The notes beneath the pieces are model-generated. The model searched no databases. It was not told the DNA's origin and was given only the letters and a program-made list of their open reading frames with translations. From Pseudomonas sp. Os17 (GTDB lineage: Bacteria > Pseudomonadota > Gammaproteobacteria > Pseudomonadales > Pseudomonadaceae): 64,000 bases of DNA. The stretch covers positions 1,987,501 through 2,051,500 of the forward strand of contig NZ_AP014627.1 in NCBI RefSeq assembly GCF_001547895.1. Reading direction: 5' to 3'. A program made the position numbers and the translations under genes. Below are positions 34,304-42,631 of this stretch, one piece after another; position 1 is the first letter of the stretch; every line of letters begins with the position of its first letter.

Positions 34304-34700
34304 TTCGTGCTGCGCATGAGCGTCCTGGGTGGAGGCCGGATCGTGCGGCAGCAGTCTTCCAAGGGGCTGCGGGCTGCCGATCTGGCCTGAACATCTTCAG
34401 TCAGGTGAGCTGAAGTTGCCTCGGGATCTGTGAGTTGAAGGATCTGCCGCTGTTGCTCCCAGCGGTAGGGTCTTTTCACAGAATCTTCACATCTGCCTGA
34501 GTACGCTCAAACCATCCGTTAAACGCAATACCCCTAGCCCGTTCCCCAGCGGGCTTTTTTTTGCGCGGTGATAAAACTCTTTTAAAATCAGCTGTCCAAG
34601 CCACCGGAGAGCAACCCGGTGTTGCCGTGACGCCGCATCTCGGGCGGCGCGGCGCTGGTCTTACAAGTCGGATCCACAGTCTTTTTTTGAGGTTCAAGTC
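34304..34700. other. Non-coding region with a terminator
   Basis: After the lipoprotein stop comes about 230 bp without supported coding, then a terminator (34534-34562), then the leader of the glycine-zipper gene. The gap before the terminator could be a long 3'-UTR or a separate short transcript. Confidence 0.45.
34534..34562 (+). terminator. Rho-independent terminator
   Basis: AGCCCG and CGGGCT arms around TTCCCCAG, followed by eight T. Confidence 0.8.
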
Positions 34701-35066
34701 ATGCGTTCAACTTTACCTGCCCTGGTTGTGGGACTTCTGCTGGCTCAAGGCGCCATGGCCGGTGATGGCACCGCAGCCATCGGTGGCGGCCTCGGCGGTG
34801 CGCTGGGCAACGTGGTTGGCCAGCAGCTCGGTGGCAGCACCGGGGCAGCCATTGGTGCGGGTGTGGCCGGGGCGGCCGGCAGTGCAGCGGGTGCGCGCAA
34901 GGGCAGCCGGGCCAAAGCGGCGATTGGCGGCGGCCTGGGTTCGGCAGGTGGGTCGCTGATCGGCAACCGTCTGGGCGGCAGCACCGGTTCCACCGTGGGG
35001 GCCGGTATCGGCGGCGCGGCGGGCGGAGCCCTGGGCAGCAGCATGGGCCACAAGAAGCGTCATTGA
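34701..35066 (+). CDS. Glycine-zipper outer-envelope protein
   Basis: A 121-aa exported protein: signal peptide 1-20 (cut after AMA), then two nearly identical glycine-zipper repeats (GGGLGGALGNVVGQQLGGSTGAAIGAG and GGGLGSAGGSLIGNRLGGSTGSTVGAG) with GxxxG spacing that packs membrane helices, and a basic tail HKKRH. Proteins of this kind (YMGG/Gly-zipper) insert in or associate with the outer membrane; role unknown. Bounded by terminators on both sides, so monocistronic. Confidence 0.82.
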   Translation: MRSTLPALVVGLLLAQGAMAGDGTAAIGGGLGGALGNVVGQQLGGSTGAAIGAGVAGAAGSAAGARKGSRAKAAIGGGLGSAGGSLIGNRLGGSTGSTVGAGIGGAAGGALGSSMGHKKRH

Positions 35067-35085
35067 TCGTTGTTGTTTGCAAAGA

Positions 35086-35111
35086 AACCCGGCCCTGTGC
35101 CGGGTTTTTTG
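35086..35111 (+). terminator. Rho-independent terminator
   Basis: AACCCGGC-CCTGT-GCCGGGTT followed by a T-run, 20 bp after the glycine-zipper stop. Confidence 0.88.
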
Positions 35112-35174
35112 TGCGCGTCGGTTCTGGCTTCACCATACTCAACAGTGTCAGCCCCGATATTCCAGGAGACGATC

Positions 35175-35336
35175 ATGCCCCGCGAGACTCCAGGCACTAC
35201 CCAGCCACCCTCCGTCGAACCGCAGGTGATCAACGACCCGGGCAACGAAGATCCGGGCTCCTTGATGGACGATGCGCAAGTGCCGTTGCAAGAGGCACCT
35301 GAAGCGCAGGAGGACGAATCCTCGGACGATGCCTGA
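35175..35336 (+). CDS. Small acidic hypothetical protein
   Basis: A 53-aa highly acidic protein rich in Pro, Glu and Asp (GNEDPGSLMDDAQVPLQEAP) with no hydrophobic segment; probably disordered and cytoplasmic. ATG 35175 has CAGGAGACG upstream; the longer frame from 35070 overlaps the terminator and is rejected. I know similar short acidic proteins in Pseudomonas genomes but no function. Confidence 0.6.
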   Translation: MPRETPGTTQPPSVEPQVINDPGNEDPGSLMDDAQVPLQEAPEAQEDESSDDA

Positions 35337-35489
35337 TGCCGTCCCGCTCAACCCTGGCCATGCCCCTTGGTTGCTCCTGACCCAGCCCCGCCGCTATGCT
35401 GCCAAACCCTTTAATTGACGCGTTGCCAAGAACACGGGCCGTATCCGAGCCGCTCCCTGGAATGTACTTTTGCTAACGGATCCGATGCG

Positions 35490-36185
35490 ATGAATGCACA
35501 GTTGAATGATTTGGGGCCGATCAAGGCGGTGATTTTCGACATGGATGGCCTGCTGCTCGACACCGAGGGCATCTACACCGAGATCACCCAGTTGATCGCC
35601 GAGCGTTATGGCCGCACCTACGACTGGACCATCAAGCAGAACATCATCGGTCGCGGGGCCGCTGATCTGGCGCGCTACGTGGTGCAGGCCCTGGACCTGC
35701 CCATCAGCGCCGAGGAGTTCCTGGTCATGCGCGAGCCGTTGATGCGCGAGCGCTTTCCTCGCGCCGAAGCCATGCCGGGCGCCCAGCAACTGGTGCGCCA
35801 CTTGAAGGATCACCGGATCCCCATTGCGGTGGGCACCAGTTCGTCACAGATGTCCTTTGGTGAGAAAACCACCCGCCATGGCGATTGGTTCGCTCTGTTC
35901 GACACCATCGTCACCGCCGATGATCCGGAAGTGACGGCGGCCAAGCCGGCGCCGGACATCTTCCTCACCGCCGCCCGACGCCTGGGCGTGGCGCCGCAGG
36001 AGTGCCTGGTCTTCGAGGATTCGCCGTTCGGCGTGACCGCTGCCCGGGCCGCGGGCATGAGTGTGATCGCGGTCCCCGATCCGGCCATGGCCGATGCCAA
36101 GTTTGCCCATGCCGACAGGATTCTGCGTTCGCTCAAGGGCTTCGAACCTGCGACCTGCGGTTTGCCCCATCTGATCTGGGACTGA
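35490..36185 (+). CDS. HAD-superfamily phosphatase, beta-PGM/pseudouridine-5'-phosphatase-like
   Basis: A 231-aa haloacid dehalogenase-fold hydrolase. Motif I D17-M-D19-GLLLDTEG carries the nucleophile and acid/base. Motif II is VGTSSS, motif III K in AAKPAPD, motif IV ED in FEDSPFGVTAARAAGM. The helical cap is inserted after motif I. It most resembles GS1/HDHD1-type pseudouridine-5'-phosphatases and sugar-phosphate phosphatases; the substrate cannot be fixed from sequence. ATG 35490 is preceded by a weak site. A terminator follows the gene. Confidence 0.87.
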   Translation: MNAQLNDLGPIKAVIFDMDGLLLDTEGIYTEITQLIAERYGRTYDWTIKQNIIGRGAADLARYVVQALDLPISAEEFLVMREPLMRERFPRAEAMPGAQQLVRHLKDHRIPIAVGTSSSQMSFGEKTTRHGDWFALFDTIVTADDPEVTAAKPAPDIFLTAARRLGVAPQECLVFEDSPFGVTAARAAGMSVIAVPDPAMADAKFAHADRILRSLKGFEPATCGLPHLIWD

Positions 36186-36260
36186 ACGGGCGAGAGCGGC
36201 GTTCGCCTGTTGGAATAAGGCACTGCCAGGCTGTTTCCAGCCGCAAGCCGCAAGCTCGGG

Positions 36261-36296
36261 AGCCGGGTCACCTCAGATGGGTGGCCCGGCTTTTTT
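36261..36296 (+). terminator. Rho-independent terminator after the HAD gene
   Basis: AGCCGGGTCACC and GGTGGCCCGGCT arms (one mismatch) around a short loop, followed by six T. It serves the plus strand only. Confidence 0.8.
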
Positions 36297-36309
36297 CTGC
36301 TCGCGGTTT

Positions 36310-37056
36310 TCAGGCGCTGAAGCCGCCGTCGATGCTCAAGCTGGCACCGGTGATATAGGCCGCTTCTGGGCCGGCCAGGTAGGCCACGAAACCGGCGATC
36401 TCTTCGGCACGGCCGTAGCGGCGCACGGCCATGAGATCCAGCAGGCTTTCGGCAAAGGCGCCGTCGGCCGGGTTCATGTCGGTGTCCACCGGGCCGGGCT
36501 GGACGTTGTTGATGGTGATGCCCCGTGGTCCCAGGTCCCGCGCCAGGCCTTTGGTCAGGCCCACCAGCGCGGCCTTGCTCATGGCGTAGGGGCCGCCACC
36601 GGCGAAGGGCATGCGCTCGGCGTTGGTGCTGCCGATATTGATGATGCGTCCGCCTTCGCCCATGTGCCGCGCAGCCTCCTGGGTGGCGATGAACACGCTG
36701 CGGATGTTGATGGCCAGGGTCTGGTCAAAGTCTTCCAGCTTGAACTCGTCCAGCGGGGCCATTGCCAGTACCCCGGCATTGTTGACCAGGATGTCGAGGC
36801 CGCCGAAGGCCTGGACGGTACGTTGCACGGCTTCCCGAATGGCTTCGGCGTCGGCGCTGTCGGCCTGGATCGCCAACGCCTTGCCGCCCTTGGCGAGGAT
36901 GCTGTCCTGCAGGGCCTGGGCCTTGCTCGCCGAGCTGACATAGGTAAAGGCGACGCTGGCGCCTTCGGCGGCCAGGCGCTCGACGATGGCGGCGCCGATA
37001 CCGCGGGAACCGCCTTGGATCAAGGCCACTTTGCCGCTGAGGTTGTGCTTGCTCAT
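36310..37056 (-). CDS. Short-chain dehydrogenase/reductase
   Basis: A 248-aa classical SDR: cofactor motif GGSRGIG at 15-21 (threonine-type TGxxxGIG replaced by QGGSRGIG), NNAG near 91, catalytic Ser in NIGSTNAE and Tyr/Lys in PYAMSKAAL, and the C-terminal ITGASLSIDGGFSA. It resembles 3-oxoacyl-ACP-reductase-like enzymes of unknown substrate. Divergent from the LysR regulator starting at 37182, with a dyad between them, so it is likely that regulator's target. Confidence 0.92.
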   Translation of the reverse strand: MSKHNLSGKVALIQGGSRGIGAAIVERLAAEGASVAFTYVSSASKAQALQDSILAKGGKALAIQADSADAEAIREAVQRTVQAFGGLDILVNNAGVLAMAPLDEFKLEDFDQTLAINIRSVFIATQEAARHMGEGGRIINIGSTNAERMPFAGGGPYAMSKAALVGLTKGLARDLGPRGITINNVQPGPVDTDMNPADGAFAESLLDLMAVRRYGRAEEIAGFVAYLAGPEAAYITGASLSIDGGFSA

Positions 37057-37138
37057 GTGCTTCTCCAGAGGTTCAAGGCCGGGTGCCTTGTGCTTGGCGT
37101 CGAGTATCGATTGTCGATTGGCCGCTGTGTAGCGGGTA

Positions 37139-37173
37139 ATTCCTATACTCTGTGTAAACCAAAAGTATGGAAT
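37139..37173. promoter_or_regulatory. Inverted repeat between SDR and LysR genes
   Basis: ATTCCTATAC (37139-37148) and GTATGGAAT (37165-37173) are inverted with one base inserted, set in GGT/ACC flanks. Its position 9 bp before the LysR start and 83 bp from the SDR start is right for a LysR binding site controlling both. Confidence 0.5.
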
Positions 37174-37181
37174 GACCGGTG

Positions 37182-38105
37182 ATGGAAGCTTTCGGCAGTA
37201 TCGAATGTTTTGTCCGCAGCGCTGAAGTCGGCAGCTTTGCCGAGGCGGCGCGACGCCTGGGATTGACCCCTGCCGCGGTGGGAAAAAGCGTAGCCAAGCT
37301 GGAGGCGCGGGTGGGTGTACGTCTATTCCAGCGCAGTACCCGGCGTTTGACCCTGACCGAGGCCGGGCGCTTGTTCCTGGCGGAAGTCAGCGACAGCCTG
37401 CAGACCATCCAGAACGCCGTGAGCAGCCTGTCCACCGTCCAGGGGCGCCCGGCAGGCACGCTCAGGGTCAGCATGGGAACGGTATTTGGCTGTTTTTACA
37501 TCGTGCCGATGCTCGCCAGCTTCCTGCAGCGTTACCCGGATATCCAGCCGGACTGGCATTTCGACAATCGCCAGGTGGACCTGATCGGCCAGGGCTTCGA
37601 TGCCGCCATCGGTGGCGGTTTCGAGTTGCCGCAAGGGGTGGTCGCCCGGCGCCTTTCCCCGGCCCATCGGGTGCTGGTGGCCAGCCCGGCCTACCTCGCA
37701 GGGCGCGCGCCGATCCACGATCCGCAGGACCTGCAGCATTGCCGGGGGATCCTGATCCGTTCTCCGCAGACCGGCCGCATCCGTCCCTGGCAACTCAGCG
37801 GGCGCGGCGGTGGCGTGCGCCCGTTGGAGCTCAAGGCCAGCATGACCATGAGCGATTCCGAAGCCGCCTGCGTGGCGGCCGCCCAGGACCTGGGGTTGGC
37901 CCTGGTGAGCATGCCGTTTGCCGTCAACTACCTGCGTTCCGGCGCGCTGCAACGTGTCTTGCCGGATTGGTACGTCGATGATGGCTACACCTCGATCTAC
38001 TACGCCGAGCACAAGATGCTCCCGGGCAAGACCCGGGCTTTTGTCGACTTCGTCATCGAGCAATTCGCCGAACAGGGCCTGGCGCAAACCTTCAGCGCCC
38101 TGTAA
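37182..38105 (+). CDS. LysR family transcriptional regulator
   Basis: A 307-aa regulator. N-terminal winged helix 1-60 (FVRSAEVGSFAEAARRLGLTPAAVGKSVAKLEARVGVRLFQRSTRRLTLTEAG) and the C-terminal periplasmic-binding-like effector domain 90-300. It belongs to the CrgA/DsdC-like group by its short IGGGFELPQGVVARRL segment. ATG 37182 directly follows GTG 37179; either may be used. Divergent from the SDR gene, which it probably controls. Effector unknown. Confidence 0.88.
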   Translation: MEAFGSIECFVRSAEVGSFAEAARRLGLTPAAVGKSVAKLEARVGVRLFQRSTRRLTLTEAGRLFLAEVSDSLQTIQNAVSSLSTVQGRPAGTLRVSMGTVFGCFYIVPMLASFLQRYPDIQPDWHFDNRQVDLIGQGFDAAIGGGFELPQGVVARRLSPAHRVLVASPAYLAGRAPIHDPQDLQHCRGILIRSPQTGRIRPWQLSGRGGGVRPLELKASMTMSDSEAACVAAAQDLGLALVSMPFAVNYLRSGALQRVLPDWYVDDGYTSIYYAEHKMLPGKTRAFVDFVIEQFAEQGLAQTFSAL

Positions 38106-38142
38106 GCGCCAGCCTGGCTGGCAACCCCGGGCGCTGGCTAAC

Positions 38143-38871
38143 TCAGCGCCCCAAACGCAGCGGCCAGCCAACCACCTTTTTCGGCCGGGGCGTCGCGTAG
38201 GTCCGCACCTTCGAGGTGGACAGTCCCAGGCGCACCAGGGACTCGGCGACGGTCACCGCCGCCGTGACCCCATCCACCACCGGCACCCCGGTGCGCTGGC
38301 GGATCTGTTCATCCAGCCCGGCCATGCCGCCACAGCCCAGGCAGATCACTTCGGCCTTGTCCTGGGTCACCGCCAGTTCGGCCTGGCGCACGATGGCTTC
38401 CACCGCCCGCAGCGGGTCTTCCTCCAGCTCCAGCACCGCCAGGCCGCTGGCCCGCACCGAGGCGCAGCGCTCGTAGAGGCCGGACAGCTTGAGCCGGTCC
38501 TCGATCAGCGGCACGGTGCGATCCAGGGTGGTCACCACCGAGTAGGCATGGCCGAGGAACATCGCGGTGCTGGCAGCGGCGTCGGTGATGTCCACCACCG
38601 GCACATTCAGCAACTCCTGCAGGCCCTCGCGGCCGTGCTCGCCGTAACCGGCCTGGATCACTGCGTCATAGGGCTGGTCGTAGGCCAGCACCCGATCCAT
38701 CACGGCGATGGCCGCCAGGTAGCTTTCGAAGTTGCCTTCCACCGATTCGGCGCCGAAGTAGGGGGTCAAACCGACGATTTCCGTTCCCGGCGCCGCCACG
38801 CTTTGCGCCTGGCGGGCGATGGCCTGGGTGATGGAGTCGGTGGTGTTGACGTTGACCACGAGAATGCGCAT
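38143..38871 (-). CDS. Hydantoin/Asp-Glu racemase family protein lacking the first Cys
   Basis: A 242-aa protein of the aspartate/glutamate/hydantoin racemase fold (VVNVNTTDSITQAIARQA start). These racemases use two cysteines. The second is present (ICLGCGGMAGL, Cys180). At the first, where hydantoin racemases have ACFGDPG, this protein reads AGYGEHG (Gly75). It may be a non-racemase isomerase, a decarboxylase-like enzyme or a binding protein. Cotranscribed with the NCS1 permease gene 55 bp upstream, so the ligand is probably what that permease imports, such as a hydantoin, allantoin or a heterocycle. Confidence 0.85.
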   Translation of the reverse strand: MRILVVNVNTTDSITQAIARQAQSVAAPGTEIVGLTPYFGAESVEGNFESYLAAIAVMDRVLAYDQPYDAVIQAGYGEHGREGLQELLNVPVVDITDAAASTAMFLGHAYSVVTTLDRTVPLIEDRLKLSGLYERCASVRASGLAVLELEEDPLRAVEAIVRQAELAVTQDKAEVICLGCGGMAGLDEQIRQRTGVPVVDGVTAAVTVAESLVRLGLSTSKVRTYATPRPKKVVGWPLRLGR

Positions 38872-38926
38872 GGGGGTTCCTTACTGGTTGGGCAGTTCAA
38901 GGCCCGGCGCACCGGGCCGTTCAGGT

Positions 38927-40474
38927 TCAATGACTGACGTTGTCCACGGCGATGGATTCGCCGCTGACATCGGCGTACCCGGGTTGGCGCTTGGCGATGA
39001 TCAGGTACAGCAGGCCGGCGATACCGGCACCGATCAGCCAGGAAAACGGCGAGACGCTGGCAAAGCCCGGCACCAGGGCCAGCACGATGGCGATCAGCGC
39101 CGCGGGGATGAAGGCCGCCAGCGCCCGCAGATTGACCCCGCGGCTGTAGAAGTACGCGCCTTGCGGGTCTTCGCTGTACAGCTGCGGCACGTGGATCCGG
39201 GCTTTGCGCAGGATCCAGTAGTCCACCATGATCACCCCGTACAACGGGCCGAGCAGGGCGCCCAGGCCGGAGAGGAAGTACACGATCACCAGCGGGCTGT
39301 TGTACAGGTTCCATGGCAGGATCAGCACCGCCAGCGCCGCACTGATCAGCCCGGCGCGGCGGAAGGTCAGGTACTTGGGCGCCAGGTTGCTGAGGACGAA
39401 GGCCGGGGCGACGAAGTTGGCCATGATGTTCACCGCCACGGTGACGATCAGGAAGGCCAGGCAGCCCAGCACCAGAAACAGCGTATTGGGGATCGAGGCG
39501 ATGATCTGGGTCGGGCTTTCGATAACCTGGCCGTTGATCTGGAACTGCGCGCCGCACAGCAGCACGGTGATGGTGGCGAACACCAGGATGTTCACCGGCA
39601 GGCCCCAGAAGTTGCCGACCTTGATGGTCTTGCGGCACGGCGAGGAGCGCGCGAAGTCGCAGAAATTGAGGATCAGCGTGCCGTAGATCGCCAACCACAA
39701 TGCGCCGCCGGCGAAGATCTGCCGCCACATTTCGCCACCGCTCAACGGCTCGCGGATCGACCAGGCAATCTGCCCGTCGGCCTGGGTGTACATCCACCCG
39801 GCGAGGCAGGCCACGGTCAGCAGAATGATCGGCCCGGCGAAGGCTTCGTAGCGGCGGATCATCTCCATGCCGTAGGCGAGGATCACCAGCTGCACCAGCC
39901 AGATCACCACGAAACAGGCCCAGCCCAGGCTCGACAGGCCGAGGATCGAGTCGTGGTCGTAATCGGCGAAACCGGGATGGATCGCGGTCAGCAACACGCG
40001 AAACACGACCGAGGCCAGGTAGGTCTGGATGCCGAACCAGGCGATCGCGATCACCGCGCGGATCAGCGCCGGTATCTGCGCGCCGTGGATGCCGAAGCTG
40101 ATGCGGCTGATCACCGGGAACGGCACGCCGGTCTTCTGCCCCATGTAGCCGGACAGGTTCATGAAGCAGTACACCAGCGCCGCGCCTATCCCCAGCGACA
40201 GCAGGATCTGCCAGCCGCCCAGGCCCAGGGCGTAGAGGCCGATGGCAAAGGAGTAGTTGGCGATGTTGTGCACGTCGTTGGTCCACAGGGCAAAGATGCT
40301 GTAGCCACCCCAGCGCCGACCCTCGACCTTGGTCGGTGCCAGGTCGCGGTTGTGCAGGCGCGGGCTGAGGACAATAGGGTGCGGGTGGGGATCGGCGACG
40401 GGGTGCTGGGCGTTGGGCGAATGCAGCGAGGAGGGCAGATCCAGTGCGATGTGGTTGGAAGGGCTGGTACGCAT
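38927..40474 (-). CDS. NCS1 family allantoin/hydantoin/uracil-type permease
   Basis: A 515-aa inner-membrane symporter with about 12 hydrophobic segments. The N-terminal LAPTKVEGRRWGGYSIFALWTNDVHNIANYSFAIGLYALGLG is characteristic of the hydantoin (Mhp1)/allantoin (PucI)/uracil branch of NCS1. The conserved TM4-5 FGIHGAQIPALIRAVIAIAWFGIQTYL region is also present. ATG 40474 with CAGGAGC upstream is the best start; an in-frame start at 40522 is less likely. First gene of a two-gene operon with the racemase-like protein. A 16-bp palindrome lies 154 bp before the start. Confidence 0.9.
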   Translation of the reverse strand: MRTSPSNHIALDLPSSLHSPNAQHPVADPHPHPIVLSPRLHNRDLAPTKVEGRRWGGYSIFALWTNDVHNIANYSFAIGLYALGLGGWQILLSLGIGAALVYCFMNLSGYMGQKTGVPFPVISRISFGIHGAQIPALIRAVIAIAWFGIQTYLASVVFRVLLTAIHPGFADYDHDSILGLSSLGWACFVVIWLVQLVILAYGMEMIRRYEAFAGPIILLTVACLAGWMYTQADGQIAWSIREPLSGGEMWRQIFAGGALWLAIYGTLILNFCDFARSSPCRKTIKVGNFWGLPVNILVFATITVLLCGAQFQINGQVIESPTQIIASIPNTLFLVLGCLAFLIVTVAVNIMANFVAPAFVLSNLAPKYLTFRRAGLISAALAVLILPWNLYNSPLVIVYFLSGLGALLGPLYGVIMVDYWILRKARIHVPQLYSEDPQGAYFYSRGVNLRALAAFIPAALIAIVLALVPGFASVSPFSWLIGAGIAGLLYLIIAKRQPGYADVSGESIAVDNVSH

Positions 40475-40989
40475 TCCGGCATGCTCCTGACTCCAGCCCT
40501 GGATGACTGTGCTTGAGCGCAAGGCTCGACAATCTTCGTCGCAGGGGAGGAATCACTGGGTTCGGGGCATCTGCAGCTTGAGTCGTGGGTCAGGCGTGCG
40601 GACGGTTAGTGTATGTATGTTTTGCTTGTTTTGTATACAAAACATAAGTCGACTAAAGCCACTTCTGTGCCAATTTTGCTGCTATGAAATCGGCTGCTGA
40701 TTTCGTTTTGTTATGAGTTGCGCCTAACTGTATGAAACAGCTGGATTAAAAATTGACCGATTGAACAGGTATTTATTTTTTCTCGGGCGCGACAGTGCAT
40801 GCCACGAAATCCGGTGGGAGAAAGGCCTGTAACCTTTTGGGGCGGCGGGTTCTGAAAGTGCACACAAAAATGGCACTGATGGTGACATTTCTGTGTACAT
40901 CTTTGTTGTCTGCGTGAGCTGGGCGCGTTCGCTTTGTCAGCCAAGGCGTCCTCGGGGTGAGGAGCCTGGCGCCGGCAGAAGAAGGGAGG
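40475..40989. other. Control region between the permease gene and cysH
   Basis: Non-coding, with long AT-richer stretches (40600-40780). It holds the perfect palindrome at 40628-40643 and an imperfect TGCACACA/TGTGTACA dyad near 40860-40900. No cysH terminator was recognised at its right end. Confidence 0.55.
40628..40643. promoter_or_regulatory. Perfect 16-bp palindrome, GntR-type operator
   Basis: GTTTTGTATACAAAAC. The TTGTATACAA core resembles operators of GntR/FCD-type regulators. It lies upstream of the permease-racemase operon but no GntR gene is adjacent. Confidence 0.55.
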
Positions 40990-41724
40990 TCAGGCTTTAC
41001 TGATGAGGTTGCCGGCGTGCAGGCCGCATTCCTTCTGGGTGGCTTCTTCCCACCACCAGCGGCCTTCGCGCTCGTGCTGGTTGGGCAGTACCGGGCGAGT
41101 GCAGGGCTCGCAGCCGATGCTGATGAAGCCGCGTTCATGCAGGCTGTTGTACGGCAGTTCGAGCATGCGGATGTAACCCCAGATCTCCTCGCTGCTCATC
41201 TGCGCCAGCGGGTTGAACTTGTACAGCGGGCGTTCGGGGGTGGAGAAGGCGCTGTCGATCTCCAGCACCGCCACCTGGCTGCGGGTGCCCGGGCTCTGGT
41301 CGCGGCGCTGGCCGGTGGCCCAGGCGCTGACGGTGGACAGTTTGCGTCGCAGTGGCTCGATCTTGCGGATGCCGCAGCATTCGCCGTGGCCGTCCTTGTA
41401 GAAGCTGAACAGGCCCTTTTCCTTGACGAAGGGTTCGAGCTTGCTGTGGTCCGGCGAGATCAGTTCGATGTCGATCTTGTAGTGTTCGCGCACCTGATCG
41501 ATGAAGCGGTAGGTTTCCGGGTGCAGGCGCCCGGTGTCGAGGCTGAACACCTTGACGTTCTTGTTCAGCTTCCAGGCCATGTCCACCAGCACCACATCCT
41601 CGGCGCCGCTGAAGGAGATCCACAGGTCGTCACCAAACTGGGCGAAGGCCAGCTTGAGAATGTCCTGGGCGGATTTGTTGGCATAGGTCGCGGCGAGTTC
41701 AGCGACGTCGAACGATGGGTTCAT
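40990..41724 (-). CDS. cysH: Adenylyl-sulfate (APS) reductase
   Basis: A 244-aa enzyme of assimilatory sulfate reduction that reduces APS to sulfite with thioredoxin. The 4Fe-4S-binding cysteines mark it as an APS rather than PAPS reductase: CCGIRK near residue 120 and CEPCTRP near 205. The catalytic Cys is in the C-terminal ECGLH. The PP-loop region is [14 protein letters not shown] (with SFSGAED). Start ATG 41724. Next to thrH, as I recall in P. aeruginosa. Confidence 0.96.
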   Translation of the reverse strand: MNPSFDVAELAATYANKSAQDILKLAFAQFGDDLWISFSGAEDVVLVDMAWKLNKNVKVFSLDTGRLHPETYRFIDQVREHYKIDIELISPDHSKLEPFVKEKGLFSFYKDGHGECCGIRKIEPLRRKLSTVSAWATGQRRDQSPGTRSQVAVLEIDSAFSTPERPLYKFNPLAQMSSEEIWGYIRMLELPYNSLHERGFISIGCEPCTRPVLPNQHEREGRWWWEEATQKECGLHAGNLISKA

Positions 41725-41899
41725 CAGGGCGGTTTCCTACAGGTCGGTGGCGCTGTGCGCTCTATAGGGGGGCGATCTTAACAAAATCCACCCGGCCCTG
41801 GCGCGCTCCTCTGCGTTGCGCCTGCGCAGGCGAGTCGCTAGAGTTCGGCAGTCCTTTTGCTCGCTCAACGTCAATAATCAGAACCAATGGGAGTGTCTT

Positions 41900-42517
41900 G
41901 TGGAAATTGCCTGTCTCGATCTGGAAGGTGTACTGGTCCCGGAAATCTGGATCGCCTTTGCCGAAAAAACCGGGATTGAATCCCTCAAGGCAACCACCCG
42001 GGATATTCCCGACTACGACGTATTGATGAAGCAGCGCCTGCGGATTCTCGACGAACACGGCCTGAAGCTGTCGGACATCCAGGAAGTGATCGCCACCCTC
42101 AAGCCCCTGGAGGGCGCGGTGGAGTTCGTCAACTGGCTGCGTGAGCGCTTCCAGGTGGTGATCCTCTCCGACACCTTCTATGAGTTTTCCCAGCCCTTGA
42201 TGCGCCAGCTGGGTTTCCCGACCCTGCTGTGTCACCGCCTGATCACCGATGACGGCGGTCGGGTCACCGGTTACCAACTGCGCCAGAAGGACCCCAAGCG
42301 TCAATCGGTGCTGGCCTTCAAGAGCCTGTACTACCGGGTGATCGCCGCGGGGGATTCCTACAACGACACGACCATGCTCGGCGAGGCCGATGCCGGCATC
42401 CTGTTCCATGCCCCGGACAACGTGATCCGCGAGTTCCCGCAGTTCCCCGCGGTGCACAGCTTTGCCGAGTTGAAGCAGGAATTCATCAAGGCTTCCAACC
42501 GCACCCTGAGTCTGTAA
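41900..42517 (+). CDS. thrH: Bifunctional phosphoserine phosphatase/homoserine phosphotransferase ThrH
   Basis: A 205-aa HAD-fold enzyme, the exact length of P. aeruginosa ThrH. Motif I D7-LEG-VL (nucleophile D7, E9 in place of the usual Asp), motif II SDTF, motif III K in KDPKRQ, motif IV GDSYNDT. It dephosphorylates phosphoserine and can transfer the phosphate to homoserine. Start GTG 41900 follows GGGAGTG. Divergent from cysH. Confidence 0.94.
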   Translation: MEIACLDLEGVLVPEIWIAFAEKTGIESLKATTRDIPDYDVLMKQRLRILDEHGLKLSDIQEVIATLKPLEGAVEFVNWLRERFQVVILSDTFYEFSQPLMRQLGFPTLLCHRLITDDGGRVTGYQLRQKDPKRQSVLAFKSLYYRVIAAGDSYNDTTMLGEADAGILFHAPDNVIREFPQFPAVHSFAELKQEFIKASNRTLSL

Positions 42518-42523
42518 AGCGCA

Positions 42524-42628
42524 CCTGTAGCTGCTGCCGCAGGCTGCGACAAGCCCCGCAGGGGCTTCAAGGCCTCAAGAGCGACGCCTGCTTCGCAGTC
42601 GATCGCAGCCTGCGGCAGCGGCTACAGG
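42524..42628. repeat. REP doublet (GCTGCCGCAGGC class)
   Basis: Arms of 26 bases at 42524-42549 and 42603-42628 are inverted copies with one mismatch (CCTGTAGCTGCTGCCGCAGG and its complement), around a 53-base spacer with its own AAGCCCCGCAGGGGCTT hairpin. It fills the gap between the convergent thrH and pabB genes and may end both transcripts. Confidence 0.9.
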
Positions 42629-42631
42629 GGT

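Noticed and set aside
38819..40516. A 565-codon plus-strand frame opposite the NCS1 permease
   Set aside because: Low-complexity Gln/Arg/Asp-rich translation, no ribosome site, and the minus strand codes for a clear transporter.
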